NCBI GenBank assembly: GCA_016709225.1
Contig: JADJEE010000001.1
Span: forward strand, 1,426,001 to 1,490,000
Direction: 5' to 3'
Source of the DNA: Deltaproteobacteria bacterium
Lineage (GTDB): Bacteria > Myxococcota_A > Polyangia > Nannocystales > Nannocystaceae
DNA: 64,000 nt
A program made the translations under genes and the position numbers. Below, in pieces: positions 56,996 through 64,000 of the stretch (the stretch's first letter is position 1; each line of letters starts with the position of its first letter). Below the pieces are notes generated by a model. That model did no database searches and was not told the DNA's origin. It saw only the letters and a list, made by a program, of their open reading frames with translations.

Positions 56996-58327
56996 TCACC
57001 CCTGCAGCCGCTCGAGCAGCCGGGTCCCGACCCACTCGTACACCGCGGCGGCGCCTGGCGGCAGTGCGTCGCGGTGCGCGGCGATGCCGGCTCGATCGCC
57101 GCGGGTCGCGGGGCCGCTGATGCCGGCGGGCACGCCGAGCGCGAGCAGGTTGGTGACCGCGCTGGTCAGCAGGCTGCCGAGCAGTGCGGTGCGCAGCGAC
57201 GCGTCGGCGCCGAGGTCCTGCCACACCGACTCGGCCTCGAGGGTGAGCACCGCGAGGTGGTTGGCGACCAGGGCACACGCGGCGTGGTAGGCCGTGCGCG
57301 CGCGGGCGTCGAGGCCGTTCAAGTCGAGCACCGGCGCGGGCCCGACCAGGCGGCGCGCCATCGCGTCGGCGGCGGGGTCGCCCTCGATGCCGAACGCGGC
57401 GTGGTCGAGGATCGACGGCGGCGTCGCGCCGGCACGCATGCTCGCGGCGGGGTGCAGCGATCCGCAGGGGTACCCGGCGGCGCGCAGCGGCGCGAGCACG
57501 TCCTGGCTGCGGCGCGCACCGGCGGCGTGCAGCACCACGGTGCCGGGTGGAATGCGACCGACCAATGCGGCGGCGATCGGTGTGATCGCGGGGTCGCGCA
57601 CGGCGATCCACACCACGTCGGGTGGCGCCGCGGGCAGCGGCCCGCCGTCGGCGGTCGCGTGCCCGCCCAGCACCGTGACCGCGTGGCCGCGCCGACGCAA
57701 GAAAGGCTCCGCGTGCGCGCGCACGTGGCCGGTGCCGACCAGCCACACCGACGCGCCGGTCGGTCGCAGCATCGCGAGCACCGCGGCCGGCACCGCCTCG
57801 GCCAGCTTCGCCGCGGCCGCGGGGGTGCCCTCGGCGATCCAGCCCCGGATCGCCCGGCTGCTCACCTCCGGCAGCGCGCAGTGATCGGGCGGCGCGTAGC
57901 CGGCCCGCGGGACCACCAAGGGCGCGAAGCGCCGTTCGATCTCGTCCCAGCGGTGCCACTTCGCGGTGTCCCCCGAGGCCGTGATGTCCGAGCCGACCAC
58001 CAGGCGCACGACACTGCTCGGATGACGCGCCGCGATCGCCTCGAGCAGACGCAGCGTGTAGCTCGGTCCAGGGTCGGCCGCCGCGAGCTCGCGCTCGATG
58101 TCGCTGACCTCGAGCCACGGACCGTAGTCGGCCATCGCCGCCCGACACCACGCGAGCCGCTCGGCGAACGGCGGCATCGACTTGCCGAAGGGGTGATCGG
58201 CGACCGGCGCCACGATCACACGGTCGACCCACCCGCGCGCACGCAGGTACGCCGGCAGCAACACGTGGCCGAGGTGCGGCGGATCGAAGGCACCACCGAG
58301 CACGCCGAGGACCGGAGCAGAGTTCAT
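56996..58327 (-). CDS. fusion of NadD with a Rossmann/DUF2520-like domain
   Basis: Residues 1-195 are a nicotinate-nucleotide adenylyltransferase: GVLGGAFDPPHLGHVLLP with the HxGH motif at 18-21, VGSDITASG, and a C-terminal equivalent of the ISSTxxR motif as VSSRAIR. NadD makes deamido-NAD. Residues about 200-443 form a separate domain: VWLVGTGHVRAHAEPFLRRRGHAVTVLGG (Rossmann), VLHAAGARRSQDVLAPL and GSLHPAASM, then a helical DUF2520-like part. These are normally separate proteins. ATG 58327 is 7 nt after a TATCGT -10-like box. The NadD half should be active. Confidence 0.85.
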   Translation of the reverse strand: MNSAPVLGVLGGAFDPPHLGHVLLPAYLRARGWVDRVIVAPVADHPFGKSMPPFAERLAWCRAAMADYGPWLEVSDIERELAAADPGPSYTLRLLEAIAARHPSSVVRLVVGSDITASGDTAKWHRWDEIERRFAPLVVPRAGYAPPDHCALPEVSSRAIRGWIAEGTPAAAAKLAEAVPAAVLAMLRPTGASVWLVGTGHVRAHAEPFLRRRGHAVTVLGGHATADGGPLPAAPPDVVWIAVRDPAITPIAAALVGRIPPGTVVLHAAGARRSQDVLAPLRAAGYPCGSLHPAASMRAGATPPSILDHAAFGIEGDPAADAMARRLVGPAPVLDLNGLDARARTAYHAACALVANHLAVLTLEAESVWQDLGADASLRTALLGSLLTSAVTNLLALGVPAGISGPATRGDRAGIAAHRDALPPGAAAVYEWVGTRLLERLQG

Positions 58328-58334
58328 GCGACGC

Positions 58335-58340
58335 ACGATA
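58335..58340 (-). promoter_or_regulatory. -10 box of the NadD fusion gene
   Basis: The minus strand reads TATCGT, 7 nt before ATG 58327, with TTTCGC 17 bp further upstream as a possible weak -35. Confidence 0.4.
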
Positions 58341-58494
58341 GGACGTCGGCTAGGCGCGCGAAACCGTTGGCAACCACGTGTGCGCGCAGCCAACGTCTCA
58401 GGCCCCGTCGGCAGCCGCGGCGGCCGCTGCCGCAGCGGCGCCGGGACGCGGCTTTCTTGGTGGCGGGCCGGGGTTCGTGGCAACGCTGACAGCC

Positions 58495-59442
58495 ATGCTC
58501 GTGCCCGTCGCGCCCCTGCCCTCGCGCCTGTCGATCACGACGCGTACCGCTCGCACCGCCGCGACGGCCGACGTCGCCCTCGATCGCCGCGGCGGTCCCC
58601 GTGGACTCTCGCGCGCCGAGGACCGCGCGCTGGCGCGGGCCATCGACGAAGCACTCGAGCTCGCGCCCGGCGTACCCGACGAGCCCGCGAGTGCACCGGT
58701 CGATCAGTTCACCGCGTGCGCCCATCGTGCACTACCGGTGGTGTTCGGCGTCCGCGTGCCGCGGGCGCGGCTCGACGCGGTCGCGGCCGGGGGCACCGAC
58801 GCGTGGATGATCACCCGCGGGCTGTCGATCACCGACGGTGGTCTGCTCATGCTCGCGCTCGATCCCCGCAGCGCGCCGATCGATCCGATCGAGCGCGTCG
58901 CTCGGCGCGCGTGGTCGAGCCTGTGGCAGCACGTCGATGCGCGTGGCCGCAGCTCCGCGCTCGCGATGGTGTCGGCGTGCGTGCAGCTGCCGCAGCTGCT
59001 GGCCGCGATCGCCGAGCTCGCGCAGCGCTCGGGCGGGACCGATGCGGTCGCGCCGATCGAGGTCGAGCTGATTCCGTTGTGGGCCTGCCCCTGCGATCCG
59101 ACGCGGTCGCGCGCGACCGCGGGTGACGACGGGTGGACTCCGCTCGCGCCGCCCCCCGCGAGCGAACCCCACGCGGGCCCGATCCTCGGCACGCTCGCGC
59201 CGCTGGCCGATCCACGCGCCGGCGTGCTCGCGGTCGCGATGGACGCCCTCGCGATGCAGCGCCTGCGGGCACGTGCCCAGCTCGAAGCGCCTCGCCCGGC
59301 GCGATCCCGGCCGCCGGGCGCGACCCCAGCCACCCTCGTGGACGAAGCCACCGCCGTCACGCCCGCGGCGGTGGAGGCCCGCACGCCCGCTCCGCGCCGC
59401 CGTACCCCCGGCAAGCGACGTAAGGCGCGCGACGCTGCGTGA
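58495..59442 (+). CDS. hypothetical protein
   Basis: I do not recognise the 315-residue product. From ATG 58495 it begins MLVPVAPLPSRLSITTRTART. It is Ala/Arg-rich with a folded middle (VVFGVRVPRARLDAVAAGG, LARAIDEALELAPG, SALAMVSACVQLPQLLAAIAELA) and a Pro/Arg/Lys-rich basic tail ending RRTPGKRRKARDAA. There is no signal or membrane helix. A longer form from GTG 58378 would add a low-complexity Ala run and is less likely. It stands alone between divergent nadD and the next gene. Confidence 0.6.
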   Translation: MLVPVAPLPSRLSITTRTARTAATADVALDRRGGPRGLSRAEDRALARAIDEALELAPGVPDEPASAPVDQFTACAHRALPVVFGVRVPRARLDAVAAGGTDAWMITRGLSITDGGLLMLALDPRSAPIDPIERVARRAWSSLWQHVDARGRSSALAMVSACVQLPQLLAAIAELAQRSGGTDAVAPIEVELIPLWACPCDPTRSRATAGDDGWTPLAPPPASEPHAGPILGTLAPLADPRAGVLAVAMDALAMQRLRARAQLEAPRPARSRPPGATPATLVDEATAVTPAAVEARTPAPRRRTPGKRRKARDAA

Positions 59443-59487
59443 GGGTCAGCGGCCCTCGCACAAAGTTCGCTTTCCCCGGGGCGGACG

Positions 59488-59517
59488 TTGACACACCCCC
59501 GGCCATGTCCCTATTGT
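59488..59517 (+). promoter_or_regulatory. sigma-70-type promoter before the gene at 59578
   Basis: -35 TTGACA (59488-59493), an 18-bp spacer and -10 TATTGT (59512-59517). This is the best -35 match in the window. It predicts a leader of about 55 nt containing the GAGGGG ribosome site. Confidence 0.6.
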
Positions 59518-59577
59518 GCCGCCCAGCATCGTGACAGCCGTCGGTTCACCGCATCTGCACGAACGAGGGGCTCGGCC

Positions 59578-60780
59578 TTGAACACACCGAAGAAACCCGG
59601 AACTGATCTCGCGGCTCTCAAGGCTCGCCTTGCCAAGAAGGGCAAGGAAGGCGAAGAGCCCGCGCCCCAGGCAGCGCCGGTGGAGGAAGCTCCACCGGTC
59701 GAGGCCGCACCTGCGCACTACGACCCGCAGCCCGTGCAGCAGGCCGCGCCCGCGCCAGTCGAGCACTACGATCCGCCGCCGCAGCCGACGTTCGCGCCCG
59801 AGCCGGTGCGCGCACCGTCGCCCGGCTACGGCGCGCCCGCACCCGCGGTGAGCGACGACCCGTTCGCGGGTCCGCCCGGCGGCTTCGACCCCGGCCCCGC
59901 GCTCGACATGGGCGACGTGCCGCAGCGCAGCAACGTCGGTGTGATCGCCTTCGCGGGCGTGATCTTCCTGGCGGTGGGCCTCGGCGTGGGCTGGATGGGC
60001 CAGCGCATCCTCAGTGGTCGCGAGCGCCTCGAGGCCGCCAAGGCCAAGGGCGACGAGATGTACAAGGAAGTGCAGAAGGTCTCCGACACCCGCAAGGGCG
60101 TCGCGCTCAAGCTCGACGAGGTGCAGAAGGTCGTCATGACCGATCCGGCCGCGGGCGCGACCGCGATCAAGTCGCTGCTCTCCGAGAGCTTCGACAAGCA
60201 CCCCGAGGTGAGCAACCTGTTCGGCTGGCAGCTCGGCGCGATCGCGACCTCGGGCGTGAAGAAGGTCTTCGAGCTGTTCGATCGGGCCGAGCACGTGAAG
60301 TCGGGCCTGCAGGACCTCGCGGTCTTCCTCGAGACCAACAAGGACGCGCTCGGCGCTTCGGGTGGCCCCAGCCTCTTCGGCGTGAAGTTCCAGGCCGAGG
60401 GTCCCGGCCAGATGGTCGCGGTCACCGGCCTCATGTGCGGCGAGAACCCGGCCGACGCCGCGTCCTTGAAAGACTGCGACGACCCGGCCACGGCGACCGC
60501 CTACAAGGTCGTCGAGGGCATCGGCGCCGCCGAGAAGGTCGTGCCCAAGGGCACCGCGGCCGATCAGGTCACGCTCATCGCACCCGCCGGCGGGGTCTAC
60601 ACCTACGCCGTCGGCCAGGAGCCCGCGAAGAACGCCGCGCGCATGCGTGACTTCCTGATGAAGGGCATCGCCGACAAGCTCGCCGAGATGTCGGCCGCCG
60701 AGACCACCGCCCTCAAGGCGCTCGAGAACTACGCGAGCAACCCCGACGTCGATGGATCGAACCCGCAGCCCGAGCCCTGA
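59578..60780 (+). CDS. membrane protein of unknown function upstream of the PBP
   Basis: The 400-residue protein has a Pro/Ala/Glu-rich cytosolic N-terminus (about 120 residues), one membrane helix (VGVIAFAGVIFLAVGLGVGWM) and an external alpha/beta domain with EVQKVSDTRKGVALKLDEVQ and AYKVVEGIGAAEKVVPKG. The family is not recognised. TTG 59578 is chosen because GAGGGG lies 9 nt upstream and the sequence from there is uniform in style. Its last 29 bp overlap the penicillin-binding-protein gene, suggesting the two are coexpressed and may act together at the cell wall. Confidence 0.75.
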   Translation: MNTPKKPGTDLAALKARLAKKGKEGEEPAPQAAPVEEAPPVEAAPAHYDPQPVQQAAPAPVEHYDPPPQPTFAPEPVRAPSPGYGAPAPAVSDDPFAGPPGGFDPGPALDMGDVPQRSNVGVIAFAGVIFLAVGLGVGWMGQRILSGRERLEAAKAKGDEMYKEVQKVSDTRKGVALKLDEVQKVVMTDPAAGATAIKSLLSESFDKHPEVSNLFGWQLGAIATSGVKKVFELFDRAEHVKSGLQDLAVFLETNKDALGASGGPSLFGVKFQAEGPGQMVAVTGLMCGENPADAASLKDCDDPATATAYKVVEGIGAAEKVVPKGTAADQVTLIAPAGGVYTYAVGQEPAKNAARMRDFLMKGIADKLAEMSAAETTALKALENYASNPDVDGSNPQPEP

Positions 60781-63370
60781 GTCGGGCCTGCCACCACGCC
60801 CGACCGACGCCGACCCGCCCGCGACGACAGCCGGCGGGTCGTCGCGTTTGAAGGCGCGCCGCGCCGCGCGGGTGTGGATCACCAACCCCGCGCGCGGCGG
60901 GCTCATCGTGTGGCTGCTGCGCTACTACCTGCTCGCGGTGGTCGTCGCGCTGGTGGTCGCTGCCGGCGCGATGGTGTGGGCCTACCGTCAGCTCGCGCAG
61001 GACCTGCCCGAGCTCGACACGATCGAGGCCTACGCGTCGTCGGCCCCGGGGGTCACGCACATCTACGCCGCCGACGGCACGCTGCTGGCCGAGCTCGCCC
61101 GCGAACACCGGGCCTACGCCGCCTACGACGACATCCCCAAGGACTTGGTCGCCGCGATCCTGGCCGCCGAAGACCGTCGCTTCTTCGAACACGCCGGCCT
61201 CGACGTGCGCGGGCTGGCCCGCGCGGCGCTGGCCAACCTACGCTCGGGCACCGTCAGCCAGGGCGGCAGCACCATCACGCAGCAGGTCGCCAAGGGCTTC
61301 CTGACCCACGAGCAGACGCTGCTGCGAAAGCTCCGCGAGGCCATCTTGTCGGTGCGCATCGAGTCGCGCCTGGGCAAGCAGAAGATCCTCGAGATCTATC
61401 TGAACAAGACCTTCTTCGGCCACAACGCCTACGGCGTGGCCTCGGCGGCGAGCCGCTACTTCGGCAAGTCGCTCTCCGAGCTGACGCTCGCCGAGTGTGC
61501 GCTCATCGCCGGGCTCGCGCGCACGCCCGGCCGCGACAGCCCGTTCGTGAGCCTCGATCGCGCCAGCAACCGCCGCGCGGTGGTGTTGCAGGACATGGTC
61601 GAGGCCGGCGCGATCACGGCGAGCCAGCGCGATGCCGCGGCCGCCGAGCCGATCGTCCTGGCCACGCAGCCGGAGGTGTTCCGCGCGCGCGCGCCGTTCT
61701 ACGCCGAGCACGTGCGCCAGCAGGTGACCACGCGGCTCGGCGAGGACGCGCTGCTGCAGGATGGGCTGCGCATCGAGACCGCGCTGGAGCTGCCGGCACA
61801 GGCGATGGCCGATCGCGCGGTCGACAACGCGCTGCGCGACATGGATCGCCGGCAGGGCTACCGCGGGCCCGTGTCCCACGTCGACGACGAGGCCGCACAG
61901 CTGGAGCTGCGCACGCGCATGCAGGCCCGCTACGGCGCCGATCCGCTCGCGGCCGACGTGTGCGTGCCGGCGGCGCCCGACGAGCGACTCGAGCTGACGT
62001 GCCCCAACGAAGAAGGCGCGATGTGTTCCCCCGCCGCGCAGCCGGTCCCGACGGCGCCGGATTGCCAGCCGCGCTGGCGGCTGGCGCTGGTCGAGAAGGT
62101 CAACCGCTTCAACGCATGGGTCCGCATCGGCGAGTTCGAGGCGATCCTTCCGCTGCGCGGGATGAACTGGGCCAGCCGCTACGACCGCAACACCGGCACC
62201 AACGACAAGCACATCGACGACGTCCGCGACGCGCTCGAGCCGGGTGACGTGGTGTGGGTCCGCCGCGCGCCGGTGTCCCGGCGACCGCAATCGGGCAACG
62301 AGGACATCGAGCTGCCCGAGGTCGAGCTGGGCCAGACCCCGCGGGTCGAGGCCGCGATCTACAGCTTCGATCACCAGACCGGCTACACCTTCGCGATGCA
62401 GGGCGGGCACGACTACGACCGCTCGCAGTTCAACCGCACCACCCAGGGCTGCCGTCAGCCCGGCAGCGTGTTCAAGGCCATCTACTACGCGCTCGCGCTC
62501 GACACCCGCGACTTCACCATGGGCACCGTGCTCGAGGACCGTGCCTACCAGCCCGAGCCCGGTGAGGAGTGGAACCCGCAGAACCTCCACGGCTCGCTGT
62601 CGGGCGAGGTGCTGCTGCGCAACGCGTTCATCCACTCGCTCAACCTGCCGTCGATCCGCCTGTTCAACCGGCTCGGGGCCGACCGCGTGGTCGCGTGGGC
62701 GCGCAACCTCGGCTTCACGACCGAGCTCATCGCCGACAAGGCGCTGTCGCTGGGCGCGTCGTGTGTGCGCACCGACGAGCTGTCGCGGGCGTTCGGGACC
62801 TTCGTCCGCGAGGGGCGCTGGGTCGACCCGATCTACGTGCGACGCGTGACCGACAAGAACGGCCGCGTGGTGATCGACGATCGCCACCCCTACGACGGTG
62901 CGATCGACGTGGCTGGTCGCATCGACGCCATGGCCGAGCTCGCGCTGACACCCCCGGACCAGCGCGTCGACGTGCAGACCGCGTTCCTCATCACCAAGAT
63001 GATGCGCGACGTGGTCACCAACGGCATCGGACGCGCGGCCAGCCGCGCCGGCGTGCCGGCGGGCGGGAAGAGCGGGACGGCGTCGAAGAACAGCTACACC
63101 ACCGATACGTGGTTCGTCGGCTTCACCTCCCGCTTCGTGACCGCAGCGTGGATGGGCGACGACACCTACGAGCGCTCGCTCGGTGACGAGGACGCCAGCT
63201 ACACCACCGCCACGCCGATGTGGACCGACTTCATGCGCCGAGCGATCGCCGGCATCCCGCACCGCATGGTGCCGGTGCGGCGGCCCGAGGGCGTGCGGCC
63301 ACGGATGGTCGAGTGGGAGGGCGGCGAGGCCATGCGCACCGCGATGCTCTACTTCGCGTCCGGGACCTGA
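60752..63370 (+). CDS. mrcA: bifunctional penicillin-binding protein 1A
   Basis: A class A PBP that polymerises glycan strands and crosslinks peptides at the inner membrane. The 872-residue protein has a cytosolic tail, a membrane helix (YLLAVVVALVVAAGAMVWAY), a GT51 domain (LAAEDRRFFEHAGLD; QGGSTITQQVAK; EIYLNKTFFGHNAYGV) and a transpeptidase domain with SVFK (Ser572), SLN (629-631) and KSGT (773). A Cys-containing insert sits near residues 400-435. All catalytic motifs are intact. The start lies 29 bp inside the previous gene. Confidence 0.93.
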   Translation: MDRTRSPSPESGLPPRPTDADPPATTAGGSSRLKARRAARVWITNPARGGLIVWLLRYYLLAVVVALVVAAGAMVWAYRQLAQDLPELDTIEAYASSAPGVTHIYAADGTLLAELAREHRAYAAYDDIPKDLVAAILAAEDRRFFEHAGLDVRGLARAALANLRSGTVSQGGSTITQQVAKGFLTHEQTLLRKLREAILSVRIESRLGKQKILEIYLNKTFFGHNAYGVASAASRYFGKSLSELTLAECALIAGLARTPGRDSPFVSLDRASNRRAVVLQDMVEAGAITASQRDAAAAEPIVLATQPEVFRARAPFYAEHVRQQVTTRLGEDALLQDGLRIETALELPAQAMADRAVDNALRDMDRRQGYRGPVSHVDDEAAQLELRTRMQARYGADPLAADVCVPAAPDERLELTCPNEEGAMCSPAAQPVPTAPDCQPRWRLALVEKVNRFNAWVRIGEFEAILPLRGMNWASRYDRNTGTNDKHIDDVRDALEPGDVVWVRRAPVSRRPQSGNEDIELPEVELGQTPRVEAAIYSFDHQTGYTFAMQGGHDYDRSQFNRTTQGCRQPGSVFKAIYYALALDTRDFTMGTVLEDRAYQPEPGEEWNPQNLHGSLSGEVLLRNAFIHSLNLPSIRLFNRLGADRVVAWARNLGFTTELIADKALSLGASCVRTDELSRAFGTFVREGRWVDPIYVRRVTDKNGRVVIDDRHPYDGAIDVAGRIDAMAELALTPPDQRVDVQTAFLITKMMRDVVTNGIGRAASRAGVPAGGKSGTASKNSYTTDTWFVGFTSRFVTAAWMGDDTYERSLGDEDASYTTATPMWTDFMRRAIAGIPHRMVPVRRPEGVRPRMVEWEGGEAMRTAMLYFASGT

Positions 63371-63385
63371 TCGGTTCGCGCGCGA

Positions 63386-64000
63386 TCAACCGCCGAGTCG
63401 GTGCAGCAGCGCCCGCGCCCGCTCGGCGTCGACGTCGGCGCGGCTGCCCGCGGCACCAAAGGCATCGAGCGCGCGACGGGCCAGACGGCGGGCGGCGGGC
63501 ACGTCGTCGGTGTTCACCTCGGCCAGCGCGAGCTCGACCCGCGCGGCCTCCACCGGATCGAGGCCATCGAGCGAGGACGCGATGGCCTGCGCGCGCGCAA
63601 CCAACCCGCGCGCGCGCACGAGGTCGCCCTGGGCGCGCACCGTGGTTGCGAGGTGCAGCAACACCCCGACCAGCTTCGCGTGGCGCTCACCGAGCTGCTT
63701 CGACCAGATCGCCAGCGCGCGACCGTGGTCCTCGGCGGCCTCGTCGAGGTGTCCCTGCGCGAGCGCGACGAGTCCGAGGTTGTCGATCGCCCCGGCGGTC
63801 TCGCTGTGCTCGGCGCCGAGCGCCGCGGTGCGGATCCGCAGCGCACGCTCGTAGTCGGCCCGTGCCTCGTCGAGCCGGCCGAGCCGACGCAGCGCGCTGC
63901 CGCGGGCGTTGAGGCTCTGCGCGACGTCGGCGTGATCGGCCCCGAGCAGCCGCTCCTGCAGCGCGATGGCCTCGTCGAGCAGGGGCAGCGCGGCCGCCGG
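63386..64000 (-). CDS. TPR-repeat protein, C-terminal part (runs off the window)
   Basis: The frame is open from the window edge to the TGA at 63386-63388, giving 204 residues. It contains tetratricopeptide repeats of the kinesin-light-chain style: LDEARADYERALRIRTAALG, TAGAIDNLGLVALAQGHLDE and DHGRALAIWSKQLGERH. Such tails often follow a Ser/Thr kinase domain in myxobacteria, but the N-terminal part lies outside the window. It is convergent with the PBP gene, 15 bp apart. Confidence 0.8.
   Translation of the reverse strand, partial: PAAALPLLDEAIALQERLLGADHADVAQSLNARGSALRRLGRLDEARADYERALRIRTAALGAEHSETAGAIDNLGLVALAQGHLDEAAEDHGRALAIWSKQLGERHAKLVGVLLHLATTVRAQGDLVRARGLVARAQAIASSLDGLDPVEAARVELALAEVNTDDVPAARRLARRALDAFGAAGSRADVDAERARALLHRLGG

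Overview
The window is very G+C-rich DNA, densely packed with genes on both strands. I infer a myxobacterium-like member of the Myxococcota, most likely a Nannocystaceae-type organism. The basis is the mix of eukaryotic-like Ser/Thr kinases, a soluble FHA-histidine kinase-receiver hybrid, many lipoproteins with Ser/Thr/Asp-rich linkers and Cys-rich modules (CDGxDNDCDG, NGDETDVDCGG), and AgmX-like and MEMO-like proteins. No plasmid, phage or conjugation genes are seen, so this reads as chromosome. Coordinates and families come from reading the sequence; no database search was run.

Layout. 1-1.8 kb: two lipoproteins separated by a 168-bp palindromic mobile-element-like repeat. 1.9-10.4 kb: a leftward housekeeping block queA-tgt-yajC-secD-secF-recJ (queuosine tRNA modification, Sec translocon accessory complex, single-strand exonuclease), mostly with 1-4 bp stop/start overlaps. 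10.4-21 kb: HEAT-repeat protein, Kelch-type lipoprotein, PEGA-containing Ser/Thr kinase, a MEMO-family protein, an L,D-transpeptidase gene interrupted by an in-frame TAG, and a lipoprotein. 21-25 kb: alr, a Crp/Fnr regulator and thiS-thiG-thiE, ending at a second copy of the 168-bp repeat. 25-30.5 kb: a signal-peptidase-I homologue lacking both catalytic residues, tRNA-Thr(CGT) with a clear promoter, an NlpC/P60 lipoprotein, a second Ser/Thr kinase and a 10-bp tandem array. 30.7-37.7 kb: FHA-histidine kinase-receiver, Cys-rich lipoprotein, leucyl aminopeptidase, AgmX-like protein, YhhN-family protein, and selD read through an in-frame UGA (selenocysteine). 37.7-45.4 kb: cytosolic NlpC/P60 peptidase coupled to a Mur ligase lacking its N-domain, a PLP-dependent dehydratase, a NuoE-like ferredoxin and PQQ/HEAT proteins. 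45.5-55.3 kb: surface lipoproteins (Cys-module/propeller protein, MopE-like/VWA protein, VWA protein), a ClpB-like AAA+ protein and a Cys-rich lipoprotein. 55.3-64 kb: MAPEG protein, a 12-bp tandem array, an epimerase, a NadD fusion, a bifunctional penicillin-binding protein and a partial TPR protein.

Three threads run through the window. (1) Many genes carry an extended -10 box (TGnTAnnnT or close) only 6-13 nt before the start codon, which predicts leaderless or near-leaderless mRNAs. At 14.16 kb one 10-bp sequence reads as such a box on both strands. (2) The 168-bp repeat sits between CTAG tetranucleotides, and in both copies one CTAG contains the TAG stop codon of a neighbouring gene. (3) Several cell-wall or envelope genes look altered: a signal peptidase without its Ser-Lys dyad, an L,D-transpeptidase with a nonsense codon, and a MurE-type ligase without its UDP-binding domain beside a cytosolic peptidoglycan-peptide hydrolase.
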